A stretch of DNA of 64,000 nucleotides from Acidobacteriota bacterium (GCA_016213785.1 JACQZQ010000109.1:119704-183703), one strand, 5' to 3'; shown: positions 27,314 through 37,143, counted from the first letter of the stretch. Made by a program: numbers and translations. Notes: generated by a model not told the origin, from the letters alone.

Positions 27314-28156
27314 CTAAAAAGAATTTGTTAGGAAAAAATAAAAGAGCTTTAATTTACCATTTATAGGCGTTAAAACTAACCAATAAAAAGGTGGGGCTTT
27401 AATAATAATTTTTCGTAAGGTGTAATCCTGTCCCTCTAAGTCTTTACATTTAGATAAAGATTCGGCATATACAACCTGAGGTTCCAAAAATTTTCCTGAC
27501 AAGTTATCTCTCTCAAGAGCTAATAAACTCCCCTGATAATTTGCACTGTTTTCTGTAGGGTTTTCTATAATATATTGACGATATAAATTAGCTACTTTTT
27601 CAAGAGTTTCTGTAATCTCTTTTAAGTCTTTTGGAGTTTTTGCAATAAAATTTTTACCTTTTAATATCCTATCTGAAATAATAGGATCATTAGCAATAAT
27701 TTCATAAACACCTGGCGGAAATAGGCTTTTAAGGTTTTCTTCTTCTGTAGGAACAGGCCTAGGAGCAGGAAGACTTAAATTGCGAGATTGTAAATAATAG
27801 GTTAAATATAGTAACTGAAAGTTAACAAAAGCTATATAAAAACGTTTCTCATCTTCTTGAGAAAACTCTGCTTGCAGTACTTTAGAAGCCTGCTCTAGTA
27901 AATCTGTTGGAAGATTTGGAACACCCATAGTAAAAGCATCTTGTCTACGGCATTTATCTGGAAAACCATTAATAAAGAATTTATCAAATACTGTTTGGAA
28001 ATCTCTTTTTGACTTCCATTCTTCGATAAATAAAGATGCTATTTCTCTAGCTTGTTCTGTTTCTAAAGATGAGATTTTTTTATCTTGTCCAAAAACATTA
28101 TTTGCACAAAAAGTTATTGATAAAATTAAAACAAATAGTTTGGTTAGTTTATTCAT
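27314..28156 (-). CDS. Exported protein of unknown function
   Basis: This 280-residue protein has a clear signal peptide (about 1-23, ending NVFGQ). The mature part is mostly helical, with KSLFPPGVYEIIANDPIISD in the middle and a C-terminal beta section (KIIIKAPPFYWLVLTPINGK). Two conserved-looking Cys are present, one near residue 71 (DKCRR) and one near 240 (SKCKD). GGAG lies a few bases upstream of the ATG. No family is recognised. It is monocistronic, converging on the GH15 gene. Confidence 0.7.
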   Translation of the reverse strand: MNKLTKLFVLILSITFCANNVFGQDKKISSLETEQAREIASLFIEEWKSKRDFQTVFDKFFINGFPDKCRRQDAFTMGVPNLPTDLLEQASKVLQAEFSQEDEKRFYIAFVNFQLLYLTYYLQSRNLSLPAPRPVPTEEENLKSLFPPGVYEIIANDPIISDRILKGKNFIAKTPKDLKEITETLEKVANLYRQYIIENPTENSANYQGSLLALERDNLSGKFLEPQVVYAESLSKCKDLEGQDYTLRKIIIKAPPFYWLVLTPINGKLKLFYFFLTNSF

Positions 28157-28276
28157 ACACTCCAGACCTTAAAATAGATTTAGGTGAAATTGAAGTTAAA
28201 TCAAGATTATCGAGATTAAAGAAATTTGGTTATTTGCTAGGAAAAGATCGTAGTGTAAGAAAAAACTTGCACAAAA

Positions 28277-28666
28277 TTATTCCTTTACATCTGAGTAATA
28301 ATAATGATTTAAGGCTAAAATAGTTTTCTCAAGGATTTCTGCTGGATCATTTGAAGCTTTTACTATAATATCTTTTTTCTTTAATGGTTTATCTTCAATA
28401 ATTTGACAAGATATTTTTCCATCTGCTTCTTTTTTTATTTCTAAAGACCCTATTTTTGTTTTAATGTCTACTACATCATCAAATTTACGCTCAGACATTA
28501 CTACAGCATAATCAATATTTCCCCAAGCATAAAATTTTTCATTTCCTGCAATTGTGGGTGAGGTAAGATGTTCTTGCCAAAGTTTTTCCATAAGTGCAGC
28601 AAATTTTTCTAATAAATTAGCATATGTACCTGTAAAATTTGGTAATTCTGATGTTTTTGACGACAT
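28277..28666 (-). CDS. Small cytosolic protein of unknown function
   Basis: A 129-residue acidic protein without signal peptide or membrane segment. The first half is helical (TYANLLEKFAALMEKLWQEH) and the second half is beta-rich, ending in an Asn-His-Tyr-Tyr-Tyr motif. GGAG is nine bases upstream of the ATG. It lies divergently from the DUF1343 gene. The family is not recognised, and no catalytic motif is evident. Confidence 0.6.
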   Translation of the reverse strand: MSSKTSELPNFTGTYANLLEKFAALMEKLWQEHLTSPTIAGNEKFYAWGNIDYAVVMSERKFDDVVDIKTKIGSLEIKKEADGKISCQIIEDKPLKKKDIIVKASNDPAEILEKTILALNHYYYSDVKE

Positions 28667-28765
28667 TTATTTGACTCCGCTCTAACTAGATTTGAACCAA
28701 TAAATTTAATCTATTATTATCTTTGACTTTAACTAGTCAACTTCTATCAGCAAAGGCAAAACTGT

Positions 28766-29941
28766 ATGCAAACTATAAAACTAGGGCTAGAGACGCTTTT
28801 TTCTAATTATTTACATCTCCTAAAAGGCGAACGTGTAGGTTTAATTGTTAATCCTGCTTCAATAAATCAAAAATTTGAACATGCAGCAGATGTTTTTTAT
28901 CACTCTAAAGAGATTAATTTAACAACTCTTTTTGGCCCTCAGCACGGTATTCGCGGAGAAACTCAAGATAATATGATTGAGTGGGAAGGCTTTTCTGATA
29001 GGCGCACTGGTTTGCCTGTTTATAGTTTATATGGTGAAACCCGGATTCCTACAGAAGAAATGCTTAAAAATATTGATGTTTTAGTTTTTGATGTTCAAGA
29101 CGTTGGGACTAGAGTTTATACTTTTATTTATACAATGGCTTATGCAATGCAAGCTTGTAAAAAATATGATAAACGGATGGTTGTTTTAGATAGACCTAAC
29201 CCTATTGGAGGCCAACTAGTTGAAGGTAACGTTTTAGAGAGTGAGTTTGCTTCCTTTGTAGGGCTATTTCCTATAGCAATGCGTCATGGAATGACTGTAG
29301 GCGAACTTGCAAAAATGTTTAATGAGGCTTTTGAAATTAAATGTAAGCTTGATGTAGTGCCAATGTCAGGATGGAAGCGTTCAATGTGGTGGGATGAGAC
29401 TAAAATCAACTGGATTTTACCTTCGCCAAATATGCCAACCCTAGATACTGCAATAGTTTATCCAGGGATGGTAATTTTTGAAGGAACACTTGTTTCTGAA
29501 GGTCGAGGAACTACAAGACCATTTGAGTTAATAGGCGCACCTTATATTGATGCCTATGAACTTACAAGTAAACTTAATAGCTTAAATTTACCTGGTGTTT
29601 ACTTCCGCCCAAACTATTATCAGCCAACTTTTCATAAACATGTAGGAAAGCTTTGTGGAGGTTTGCAACTACATGTTTTAGACCGTCAAAAATATAAATC
29701 TGTAATTACTGCTGTAGCTATATTAAGTACAATTTACTATCTTTATACTGATAAATTTCAGTGGAAACAGCCTCCTTATGAGTACATACATGATAAATTA
29801 CCCATTGATGTAATTTTTGGCTCAGACAAAGTAAGAAAGCAAATTGAAGCAGGTATTTCTATTGATGAAATAGAAGCGTCTTGGAAAGAAAGCGTTGATA
29901 GTTTTATAAAACTAAGAGAAAAATACTTAATCTATAGCTAA
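28766..29941 (+). CDS. DUF1343 protein, NamZ-like exo-N-acetylmuramidase
   Basis: The 391-residue protein matches DUF1343: VGLIVNPASI near residue 26, TLFGPQHGIRGETQD near 56, VFDVQDVGTRVYTFIYTM near 110, DRPNPIGG near 142 and GTLVSEGRGTTRPFE near 240. Members of this family (GH171, NamZ) release N-acetylmuramic acid from the non-reducing end of peptidoglycan fragments. There is no signal peptide, so it may recycle muropeptides in the cytoplasm or leave by another route. No muramic-acid etherase or uptake gene is adjacent, so the link is to other wall genes in the window only. Confidence 0.85.
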   Translation: MQTIKLGLETLFSNYLHLLKGERVGLIVNPASINQKFEHAADVFYHSKEINLTTLFGPQHGIRGETQDNMIEWEGFSDRRTGLPVYSLYGETRIPTEEMLKNIDVLVFDVQDVGTRVYTFIYTMAYAMQACKKYDKRMVVLDRPNPIGGQLVEGNVLESEFASFVGLFPIAMRHGMTVGELAKMFNEAFEIKCKLDVVPMSGWKRSMWWDETKINWILPSPNMPTLDTAIVYPGMVIFEGTLVSEGRGTTRPFELIGAPYIDAYELTSKLNSLNLPGVYFRPNYYQPTFHKHVGKLCGGLQLHVLDRQKYKSVITAVAILSTIYYLYTDKFQWKQPPYEYIHDKLPIDVIFGSDKVRKQIEAGISIDEIEASWKESVDSFIKLREKYLIYS

Positions 29942-29946
29942 TTTAT

Positions 29947-30558
29947 TTACAAAATATTTGGCTCATCAGAAGGATCTTTTAGCTCTTTAAATTCAATGCC
30001 TAAGTAAACTTCCTCTAATAATAAAGTAGCATCAATAGAAGCCAGATAAATACTATCTGTAAGCGAGTTTACCTCTGTATTTAGCCATTTGTTGTCACTT
30101 TGTTTAACAAATTGGCTAATATGTGGACGATGTTGGGCTACTAGTAAATACTCAGAAAAGCTAGGGATAGATTTATAATAAGTAAATTTATCACCTCTAT
30201 CAAAAGCCTCTGTAGAGGATGAAAGCACTTCAATAATTAGACTGGGATTAAGTAGAGTTGCTACTCCTCCAATATTTTCATATTCAGGTTTCCCACAAAG
30301 TGCAACTATATCAGGATAGCGATAAGGCGGCCATATAGGAACTTTAACCCTTTGGTCACTAATAAAAGCTTTGCAAGGTCGTCTTTTTAATTGTATTCCT
30401 AGTTCTCTTGCTATATTAAAAACAACTTCATTATGCTCAGGGCTAGCCCCACTTATAAGAAAAATTTCTCCATCCCAATACTCATATTTTTCTTCTGAGT
30501 TTCGGTCAATTTCAAAATATTCTTCTAAACTGTAGCGATGCTTTAAGTTAACTGGCAT
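29947..30558 (-). CDS. Uma2-family (DUF820) PD-(D/E)XK nuclease-fold protein
   Basis: This 203-residue protein has the Uma2 pattern: YSLEEYFEI at the N-terminus, EYWDGEIFLISGASPEHN, the core YPDIVALCG with an active-site Asp near residue 95, and LIIEVLSSSTEAFDRGDKFTYYKSIPSFSEYLLV from about 116. Such proteins have a restriction-endonuclease fold and are amplified in cyanobacteria and other phyla; the biological role is unsettled. No clear ribosome-binding site is seen. It overlaps nothing; its end faces the end of the DUF1343 gene at 5 bp. Confidence 0.85.
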   Translation of the reverse strand: MPVNLKHRYSLEEYFEIDRNSEEKYEYWDGEIFLISGASPEHNEVVFNIARELGIQLKRRPCKAFISDQRVKVPIWPPYRYPDIVALCGKPEYENIGGVATLLNPSLIIEVLSSSTEAFDRGDKFTYYKSIPSFSEYLLVAQHRPHISQFVKQSDNKWLNTEVNSLTDSIYLASIDATLLLEEVYLGIEFKELKDPSDEPNIL

Positions 30559-30588
30559 ATTATTAATTTCTAAAAGAGTAACTATAAT

Positions 30589-30966
30589 TTAACTATTAAA
30601 TAGACTTCCTGGAACATAGCGTTCTCGTCCCATAAAGCGTTCTACGTTACTTTTTACACCACCAAAATCTTTTACATCATGAAAATCTATAGATTTACCA
30701 GAAATCAACAAAATTCTTAAGGCAGGTTGAGTAAGTAGATAGTACCAAGAGCGAATTTCAACGCAACCAAGAATTTTTTCCATTCCTATTTCTACAGTAG
30801 CAGCACTTTGTGAAGTGTTTAGTGTGGGATACCAAAAAATTCTGTAGTTGGTAATAATTAATTTACCATTCTCCCACCAAGCACGTTGAGCAGGAGTTGT
30901 TAGGACTTCAAATTCTCCTGGTTGAAGGTCTAATTTATTTTCTTTTTTACCAAACCATTTTGCCAT
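30589..30966 (-). CDS. GRAM/PH-like domain protein
   Basis: This 125-residue protein reads as one PH-like beta fold: EFEVLTTPAQRAWWENGKLIITNYRIFWYP resembles the start of bacterial PH/GRAM domains, followed by a strand pair around ILGCVEIRSWY and LRILLISGKSIDFHDVKDF. A terminal helix includes VERFMGRERY. It could bind lipids or a protein partner at the membrane. A strong AGGAGGT is present but 15 bases from the ATG, with a weaker AAGG nearer. It precedes the Uma2 gene by 30 bp. Confidence 0.6.
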   Translation of the reverse strand: MAKWFGKKENKLDLQPGEFEVLTTPAQRAWWENGKLIITNYRIFWYPTLNTSQSAATVEIGMEKILGCVEIRSWYYLLTQPALRILLISGKSIDFHDVKDFGGVKSNVERFMGRERYVPGSLFNS

Positions 30967-31028
30967 TTTGCCTTGCCCCTTACCTCCTTGTTATTAAATT
31001 TTATTTGTTTTAAGCATTTTGATTAAAA

Positions 31029-32036
31029 TTAGCCACCAATGCAAGACATTGTTCTTTCTGGAGCAACAAAATCTGGCTTATTAATTTTATGACCATCTTC
31101 TTTTTTAAGTACAGCATTAATAATAAATTGGCGTATTTGCTCAAGGCTTGCACCACTACGTAAAACATCCCGTAAATTATGTTCGCTGAGTGAAAATAAA
31201 CAGGTACGAATCTGACCATCTGCTGTTAAACGAATACGGCTACAAGCCCCACAAAAAGGCTCTGTAACTGGTGCAATTATGCCTATTTCTCCGCCTGCTC
31301 CATCAGCAAAACCAAATCTTTTTGCTGTCTCGCTTTTATGATTGGGACTTAAAAGCATTAATGGGTAAACAGCATTAATTTTTTCAAAAATTTCTCTACC
31401 TGAAACTACTAGATCCCTACTCCATTCTCCAGGGCCGTCTAGAGGCATATATTCAATATATCTTGCAATTAAATTTTTCTCACGCGCAAAGCTAGCAAAA
31501 TCAACTATTTCACTTTCATTAATATGACGCATTACTACCATATTGATTTTTATTGGAGTTAAATTATATTTTTGGGCTGCATCAATTCCTTCTAAAACAC
31601 GCCCTAAAGCATTTACCTTAGTTAATAATTCAAAAGCTTTAGGCTTAAGTGAGTCAATACTTATACTAATTCTTTTTAGTCCAGATTTAGCTAAGCGTTC
31701 GGCATATTCAGGCAAGAAGTAGGCATTAGTTGTTAAGGCAAGATCTTCTAATCCTTGGATAGAAGCCAAAGAGCGAATAAAATTAATTACTCCCCGTCTT
31801 AGTAGTGGTTCTCCGCCAGTAACACGGAGTTTTGTAACCCCAAGGGAAACAAATATTTCTGCTAAGTAAGTTAATTCTTCATAAGAAAGGATTTCAGATT
31901 TTTTTTTCCACTCTACGCCACTTTCAGGCATACAGTAAACACAGCGGAAATTGCAGCGATCAGTAATAGAAATACGTAGGTCTTTTATTTGTCGCCCATA
32001 ACTATCTGTTAAGCTAGGTCGATATAGTGGCAGCAT
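31029..32036 (-). CDS. moaA: GTP 3',8-cyclase (molybdenum cofactor)
   Basis: This radical-SAM enzyme makes the first step of molybdopterin synthesis from GTP. The N-terminal cluster motif CNFRCVYC is near residue 28, the C-terminal cluster Cys residues lie in PFCGACSRIRL near 267 and in RTCLFS, and the protein ends in the conserved Gly-Gly. The 335-residue length is normal. AAGAAGG is upstream of the ATG. The other moa genes are absent from the window; ribA, 83 bp upstream on the same strand, also uses GTP and may share the transcript. Confidence 0.95.
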   Translation of the reverse strand: MLPLYRPSLTDSYGRQIKDLRISITDRCNFRCVYCMPESGVEWKKKSEILSYEELTYLAEIFVSLGVTKLRVTGGEPLLRRGVINFIRSLASIQGLEDLALTTNAYFLPEYAERLAKSGLKRISISIDSLKPKAFELLTKVNALGRVLEGIDAAQKYNLTPIKINMVVMRHINESEIVDFASFAREKNLIARYIEYMPLDGPGEWSRDLVVSGREIFEKINAVYPLMLLSPNHKSETAKRFGFADGAGGEIGIIAPVTEPFCGACSRIRLTADGQIRTCLFSLSEHNLRDVLRSGASLEQIRQFIINAVLKKEDGHKINKPDFVAPERTMSCIGG

Positions 32037-32119
32037 AAAGCCTTCTTTCTCTAATTTGAGAAGCTATTAAAATAACTTAGGCGCAGACTTTTATATCTGC
32101 TACTTAATTTAGTATTTAG

Positions 32120-32746
32120 TTAAACGTCAGATAGTAGATGTCCCATTTTCTCTTTTTTTGTTTTTAAGTAATCTCTTGCAGGAGCAACACCTTCAAGATC
32201 AATTTCTAAAGGTACTCGTTCAGCTTTAATACCAGCAGAAATAAGCGCTGAGAGTTTATCAGGGTTATTAGACATTAGCTGAACCGAATTAATACCTAAA
32301 AGTTTAAGTATATCAATACATTGTTCATAATCACGTTCATCAACATCAAAACCTAATTTTAGATTGGCTTCAACAGTATCAGCCCCTTTATCTTGAAGAG
32401 CATAGGCACGAATTTTATTTATAATACCTATACCTCGGCCTTCTTGAGGGTGATAAATTACTACACCTAGTCCAGCTTGAGAAACTCTTTGCATTGCAGC
32501 ATCAAGTTGTTGTCCACAATCACATTTAATTGAATGAAAGACATCACCTGTTAAACATTGCGAATGGATTCTTACTAAAATTGGGGTGTTAGCTTTTAGC
32601 TCACCTTTTACTAAAACAACAAACTCTTGATCATCAATTTTGCTACGAATACCTAAAATCTTAAAATCTCCTAGTTCTGTGGGAAGATTAGCTTCTGCAA
32701 CAAGTTCTACGCTAAGCTCTAGAGACGAAACGATAGAATTACTCAT
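32120..32746 (-). CDS. ribA: GTP cyclohydrolase II
   Basis: This enzyme opens GTP to the first riboflavin intermediate. The zinc ligands are in [19 protein letters not shown] near residues 64-80, and catalytic [19 protein letters not shown] follows near 105. It is the stand-alone RibA form (208 aa), without the RibB domain. AGGAGA is nine bases upstream of the ATG. Probably cotranscribed with moaA downstream. No other rib genes are in the window. Confidence 0.95.
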   Translation of the reverse strand: MSNSIVSSLELSVELVAEANLPTELGDFKILGIRSKIDDQEFVVLVKGELKANTPILVRIHSQCLTGDVFHSIKCDCGQQLDAAMQRVSQAGLGVVIYHPQEGRGIGIINKIRAYALQDKGADTVEANLKLGFDVDERDYEQCIDILKLLGINSVQLMSNNPDKLSALISAGIKAERVPLEIDLEGVAPARDYLKTKKEKMGHLLSDV

Positions 32747-33018
32747 TAAAATCTCCTAAAAAACCCTTTTCCTAATAGTTAACATTAGGATAGTATCTAA
32801 TAAAAACTAAAAAGCATTAGACTATTAAAAATTCTATTGTTGGACGCTGCTAGCGTCAAGCTAGTCTGCATAACACAATACTTCACTACGTAAGACAAAT
32901 AACGTTAGTACTCTACCAGAATTATTTTATTTATATTATTTTTTAGAAAAAATCTTGCAAAGTTTTTTCAGATAGTCTATACCCATATTGCTACACAACT
33001 ACATTTAAGGATATAGTA

Positions 33019-33954
33019 TTGCTCGTGGACAACGGCAATAAAACTCAGCAATTAAGAATAAGCGGAATATTTGTCCCCAAGAAACATCATGCGGCATTGA
33101 TTTTCTTGGCAGGTGACAAGTTAGGGACTGTTGTGCGTATTGACCGCCCTAAATTGGTTATTGGCCGTGATAGCGATGCTGTAGACCTTGCCTTAGACGA
33201 TGATGTTTCCTCAAGAGTACATGCCCAAATTTTTTCTGTAACAACAGATAATGGTGATAAACAATTTTGGATTTCTGATTTAGGTAGCACTAACGGAACT
33301 CTACTAAATGGGTTTTCTGTACCACAACAAGAAAGCCGTCTGCTCCAAGATGGAGATAAAATAAAGATTGGTCGTCAGCTTTTTAAGTTTGCCCTACTAG
33401 ATGACCTTGAGGTTGAGTATCAAAAACGAGTCCACGAATTAATTGTTCATGACGATCTTACAGGGCTTCTAACACGTAAAAGCTTTTCCTTAGAACTAGA
33501 ACGTGAGTTAGTTCGCTCCCAAAGACATAAACATGAATTTTGTATTTTAATGATGGATATAGATTTCTTTAAAAAAGTTAATGATACTTATGGTCATTTA
33601 ATCGGTAGCGAAGTATTAAGACATACAGCTAAAGTAATTCAACAGACTCTAAGAGATTCTGATGTTTTAGCTCGTTATGGTGGGGAAGAATTTATAGCAA
33701 TACTGCCCGAAACCCCAAAACCTAGAGGAAATGAAGCTGCTGAAAGAGTAAGAGAAGCTATTGAAAAGTATGACTTTCCTGCCTCAATTCACGACCCTGA
33801 TGCATCTCTACATATTACTATTAGCATTGGAGTCTCAGAATATCCTACTGATAGTGAAACATCTAATCACTTAATTGAAAGCGCAGACCTAGCCCTTTAT
33901 GAAGCTAAACAAACAGGCCGCAACCGCGTTTGTTTATATATTAGGAAAGCATAA
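33019..33954 (+). CDS. FHA-GGDEF diguanylate cyclase
   Basis: This is a cytosolic c-di-GMP synthase of 311 residues. An N-terminal FHA domain (about 30-125) includes VIGRDSDAVDLALDDD, SSRVHA and SDLGSTNGTLLNG, the phosphothreonine-binding residues. The GGDEF domain (about 140-310) has the active-site form RYGGEEF near residue 220. RDSD lies exactly five residues before GGEEF, matching an RxxD inhibitory I-site. A TTG at 33019 is taken as start because AAGGA is 8 bases upstream. The FHA domain suggests control by Ser/Thr phosphorylation; no kinase gene is adjacent. Confidence 0.9.
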   Translation: MLVDNGNKTQQLRISGIFVPKKHHAALIFLAGDKLGTVVRIDRPKLVIGRDSDAVDLALDDDVSSRVHAQIFSVTTDNGDKQFWISDLGSTNGTLLNGFSVPQQESRLLQDGDKIKIGRQLFKFALLDDLEVEYQKRVHELIVHDDLTGLLTRKSFSLELERELVRSQRHKHEFCILMMDIDFFKKVNDTYGHLIGSEVLRHTAKVIQQTLRDSDVLARYGGEEFIAILPETPKPRGNEAAERVREAIEKYDFPASIHDPDASLHITISIGVSEYPTDSETSNHLIESADLALYEAKQTGRNRVCLYIRKA

Positions 33955-33999
33955 AATATTTCATCTCTTAGATCTAATCTCTATAAAAAGGCATGCTTT

Positions 34000-34740
34000 A
34001 TGAAATTATCCGCTAAAGACCGTTTAATTGTTGCACTTGATGTAGATAGCAAAGAAAAAGCTCTTTCTCTTGTAGATGAACTAAAACCTTTTGTTGGTCT
34101 ATTTAAGATTGGTAGCCAACTCTTTACATCAGCTGGCCCTAATCTAGTCTCTGAAGTTATCAGACGTGGGTCAAAAGTTTTTCTTGACTTAAAATATCAT
34201 GACATACCAAATACTGTAGCAAGTGCAGTAGCAGCGGCAACTCGTCTAGGTGTTTCTATTTGTAATGTTCATGCCTTAGGTGGGTTTGAAATGATGCGTC
34301 AAGTTAGAGAAGAATGTGAAAAAGTATCAGCACAAGAAAAGTTACCTAAGCCTATTTTATTAGCTGTAACTGTACTTACAAGTCATGATCAAAATTCTAT
34401 TAATGATTTAGGAATTGATGAAACATTAAATGAGTTAGTAGTAAGGCTAGCTAAACTAACGGCCAAGGCTGGACTTGATGGCGTTGTAGCCTCAGCACAT
34501 GAAATAGCTTTAGTCCGTAATGCAGTAAATAGCCCTTTTATAGTTTTAACGCCAGGCTTGCGACCTAGCTGGACTAGTAATCAAGATCAAAAAAGAGTAA
34601 TGACCCCAGAACAAGCTCTAGCAGATGGAGCAGATTATTTAGTTATAGGTAGGCCAATTTTAGCCGATCCATCACCTGCAAATGCTGCTCAAAAAATCTT
34701 AGATTCTTTAGAAAAGTCTCCTGTCTTAGCAAAAAACTAA
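34000..34740 (+). CDS. pyrF: Orotidine-5'-phosphate decarboxylase
   Basis: This enzyme catalyses the last step of UMP synthesis. The catalytic DLKYHDIPNTV motif is near residue 64, with ALDVDS near residue 12 binding substrate and LTPGLRPSW near 180 forming the phosphate loop. The length of 246 aa matches the standard short PyrF. It follows the diguanylate cyclase by 45 bp. No other pyr genes are in the window. Confidence 0.94.
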   Translation: MKLSAKDRLIVALDVDSKEKALSLVDELKPFVGLFKIGSQLFTSAGPNLVSEVIRRGSKVFLDLKYHDIPNTVASAVAAATRLGVSICNVHALGGFEMMRQVREECEKVSAQEKLPKPILLAVTVLTSHDQNSINDLGIDETLNELVVRLAKLTAKAGLDGVVASAHEIALVRNAVNSPFIVLTPGLRPSWTSNQDQKRVMTPEQALADGADYLVIGRPILADPSPANAAQKILDSLEKSPVLAKN

Positions 34741-34862
34741 GAACTTATCTTAGATTTAGCAACCATCTGTAAGAAAACCTCTACTAAATATTATTAGTTG
34801 TAAAGAGTTATAGCAAATTGCTAGACTCTAACTTTTCTTTAGTAAGCCTTGGGATTAAAAAG

Positions 34863-35651
34863 ATGAAAAAATATTTAATAGTTTTCTTTCTTGCAATTTT
34901 TACTTTTAATTTAATTCAGGTTAGTTTTGCTTATGAAAACAGTTCTATAGTTGAAACCAAAAAAATTGGCTCAATTATACAAATAGGAGAAAAACTTAAT
35001 TACACAATAAAGTGGAATGGTTTAACTGCCGCGAAAATGTCTTTAGAAACTAACCAAGTAACAAAAGATAAAAAAGCACTCTATAAACTAGACTTAAAAC
35101 TAGCAACTGTCGGATTAGCTAGAGATCTTTTCCAAATGAATAATAACTATACCGCTTTTGTTGATACTAAAACACATCTACCTGAAATAGTAGAACGTAA
35201 TTTATTACAAGGAACAAAAAGTGACCAAAGCACTTTAGTCTATAATCAAGAAAAACATACTGTTACTATTGCAAATGAAAAACCTTTAGCTATACTACCT
35301 AATACGCATGATTTAAGTTCAATATTATGGGCAATTCGTAGCGCTAGTCTAAAGCCTGAGGGAGAAAAAATTACTATATTTAATAGCACAGACAAAAGAA
35401 CTTTTTTTGCCCAAATCGAGTTGGGGAAGAAAGAAGAAACCACACTAGCAAAAGCTAGTTCCTTTGCCCGTGAACTAATTGTTAAACTAGAAGATAAAGA
35501 AAAAATAATTTCTGATAAATATGCTATTAGAGTCTGGGTAACAGATGATGAGCGCAGAATTCCAATTTTAATAACTGCACAACCTTCTTTTGGAAAAATA
35601 AAAATAGAACTACTTAATTCTGAATCAGAAGAAGAGAATTATGAGAAATGA
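34863..35651 (+). CDS. DUF3108 exported protein
   Basis: The mature protein matches DUF3108: GEKLNYTIKWNGLTAAKMSLET after the signal peptide, followed by a long beta-rich section and IRVWVTDDERRIPI near the end. These proteins are secreted, and their role is unknown. The ATG at 34863 is chosen as start because it gives a clean signal peptide (cleavage near SFA-Y); an in-frame TTG at 34818 adds 15 residues with no support. The stop overlaps the ATG of the histidine kinase gene (ATGA), so the two are translationally coupled. Confidence 0.8.
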   Translation: MKKYLIVFFLAIFTFNLIQVSFAYENSSIVETKKIGSIIQIGEKLNYTIKWNGLTAAKMSLETNQVTKDKKALYKLDLKLATVGLARDLFQMNNNYTAFVDTKTHLPEIVERNLLQGTKSDQSTLVYNQEKHTVTIANEKPLAILPNTHDLSSILWAIRSASLKPEGEKITIFNSTDKRTFFAQIELGKKEETTLAKASSFARELIVKLEDKEKIISDKYAIRVWVTDDERRIPILITAQPSFGKIKIELLNSESEEENYEK

Positions 35652-37039
35652 CTAGCTTAAGTATAAAAAACAATAGTAAAACTAGTAGAAGTAGCAAAGC
35701 TAGCAAAGCTAGCAAAGTTAATAACTTACTTATTTCATTAGAATTAGCTACACAAGAAAAACTTGCGCCTAATTTTAAGGTTGAGAAAAAAATTGTAAAC
35801 CTACTTAGTCAATGTATTAAGTCTATTTCTAATTATAGTGATTATTCTGAAGTTATTGGTATTTTTCTTCAGCCAAAAAATAATTTTGTTACTTCTACAA
35901 ACAAGCTTTCTTATCAAACAAAAACTTTATTAAAAGATCTTCAGCTATCTAAAACAAAATTAAAAAAACTTTGTCAATCTGCTACTCCTCTTAAGCTTGC
36001 ACATTATGGAACTAGCTATTATTTTTCTACTCAAGAGAAAATGCCTATAGAGCTAGAAGCTATCTTTAAGAGCCTTTCTACAACTAGTTCTGACTATATT
36101 ATTAATCCATTAGTAAAGTTAAATGGAACGATTTTAGGCTTAGTCATAGTTACTTATCCAAATCCAGGAATAATTCCTAAACTTAATAGTATTTTACCTA
36201 TAATTACTTTTTCTAGTGAGTTTATTAGCGGCTATGAAAAAATTTTACTTAGTAGCGAAACTTTGCTGCTGAAAAAACAACCTCCTCCGCAAGATCTCTT
36301 ACAAGTAGATAACTATCTTAAAACCCTAGAAAAGACTCGCCAAGAATTTGTTGCAATGTTAGTGCATGATATTCGATCGCCTTTAACCGTGGTTCTAGGG
36401 ACACTGGATCTACTTCTTATACAATCGCGTAAGAAGACAGATATTAAGCTTACACCTAACTTAAACGCTCTTATAAACAATGCCTATGAGACTTGTAAAC
36501 AAATCATCCATATGGTGACAGAATTATTAGATCTTTCTCGTATGGAATACAGCCCTCTACAACTGCATAAAACCTCAATTTCTCCTCAAGAGCTTATAAC
36601 TAGCGTTGTAGAAGAATGTTATGCAAGTGCAACGGAAAAACAAATTAGGTTAAATTTTGGCTCTAGCCCAGATCTAAAACCCTTTCTAGCCGATCAGCAA
36701 TATTTACAAAGAGCTTTGGTTAATTTGCTCTCAAATGCTATTAAATATACTCCTGAAAGGGGTGAGATTTGGTTTGAGGCACGGGCTATAAAAGGAAATG
36801 GCGATCAGAAAATCCTATCATTTACCGTAATAGATTCTGGTCTTGGGATTTCTGAAGAAGAACAGTCTCAAGTTTTTGACCCTTATTTTCAAGCTTCTAA
36901 TCGTAAAGGCCAATTAGGAATTGGCCTAGGTTTAGCAATAGTTAAAAAAATAGCCTTAGCACATGGCGGAAATGTTTCAGTTAAAAGCCAACTTGGTGTT
37001 GGATCTGCTTTTTCTTTATCTATTCCTATTGATCTATAA
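35648..37039 (+). CDS. Cytosolic sensor histidine kinase
   Basis: This 463-residue kinase has no membrane segment. Residues 1-210 include a low-complexity start with a Ser-Lys-Ala repeat and a GAF-like region. The H-box MLVHDIRSPLTVVLG is near residue 235, and the ATPase domain has the N-box LVNLLSNAIKYTPE, the G1 box DSGLGISEEE and the G2 box GIGLGLAIVKKIALAHGG. No receiver domain or partner response regulator is nearby, so the target is unknown. Its start overlaps the DUF3108 stop, suggesting that the exported protein and kinase belong to one pathway. Confidence 0.9.
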   Translation: MTSLSIKNNSKTSRSSKASKASKVNNLLISLELATQEKLAPNFKVEKKIVNLLSQCIKSISNYSDYSEVIGIFLQPKNNFVTSTNKLSYQTKTLLKDLQLSKTKLKKLCQSATPLKLAHYGTSYYFSTQEKMPIELEAIFKSLSTTSSDYIINPLVKLNGTILGLVIVTYPNPGIIPKLNSILPIITFSSEFISGYEKILLSSETLLLKKQPPPQDLLQVDNYLKTLEKTRQEFVAMLVHDIRSPLTVVLGTLDLLLIQSRKKTDIKLTPNLNALINNAYETCKQIIHMVTELLDLSRMEYSPLQLHKTSISPQELITSVVEECYASATEKQIRLNFGSSPDLKPFLADQQYLQRALVNLLSNAIKYTPERGEIWFEARAIKGNGDQKILSFTVIDSGLGISEEEQSQVFDPYFQASNRKGQLGIGLGLAIVKKIALAHGGNVSVKSQLGVGSAFSLSIPIDL

Positions 37040-37143
37040 GAAAATCTAAGCACTTTTACTTATATTTTATACCAAATCTAGCTATTACTAGCACTTCTTA
37101 AAAAGATTATATTCAAATATGTTTAGTTTTAGGTTTGCTATGA

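Noticed and set aside
28069..28323. 84-codon plus-strand frame
   Set aside because: It overlaps the signal-peptide end of a well-supported minus-strand gene, has no ribosome-binding site, and only its middle lies in spacer DNA.
29947..30558. Uma2 protein as part of a defence system
   Set aside because: No partner nuclease, helicase or toxin lies beside it; the neighbours are moaA, ribA, a PH-like protein and a wall hydrolase.
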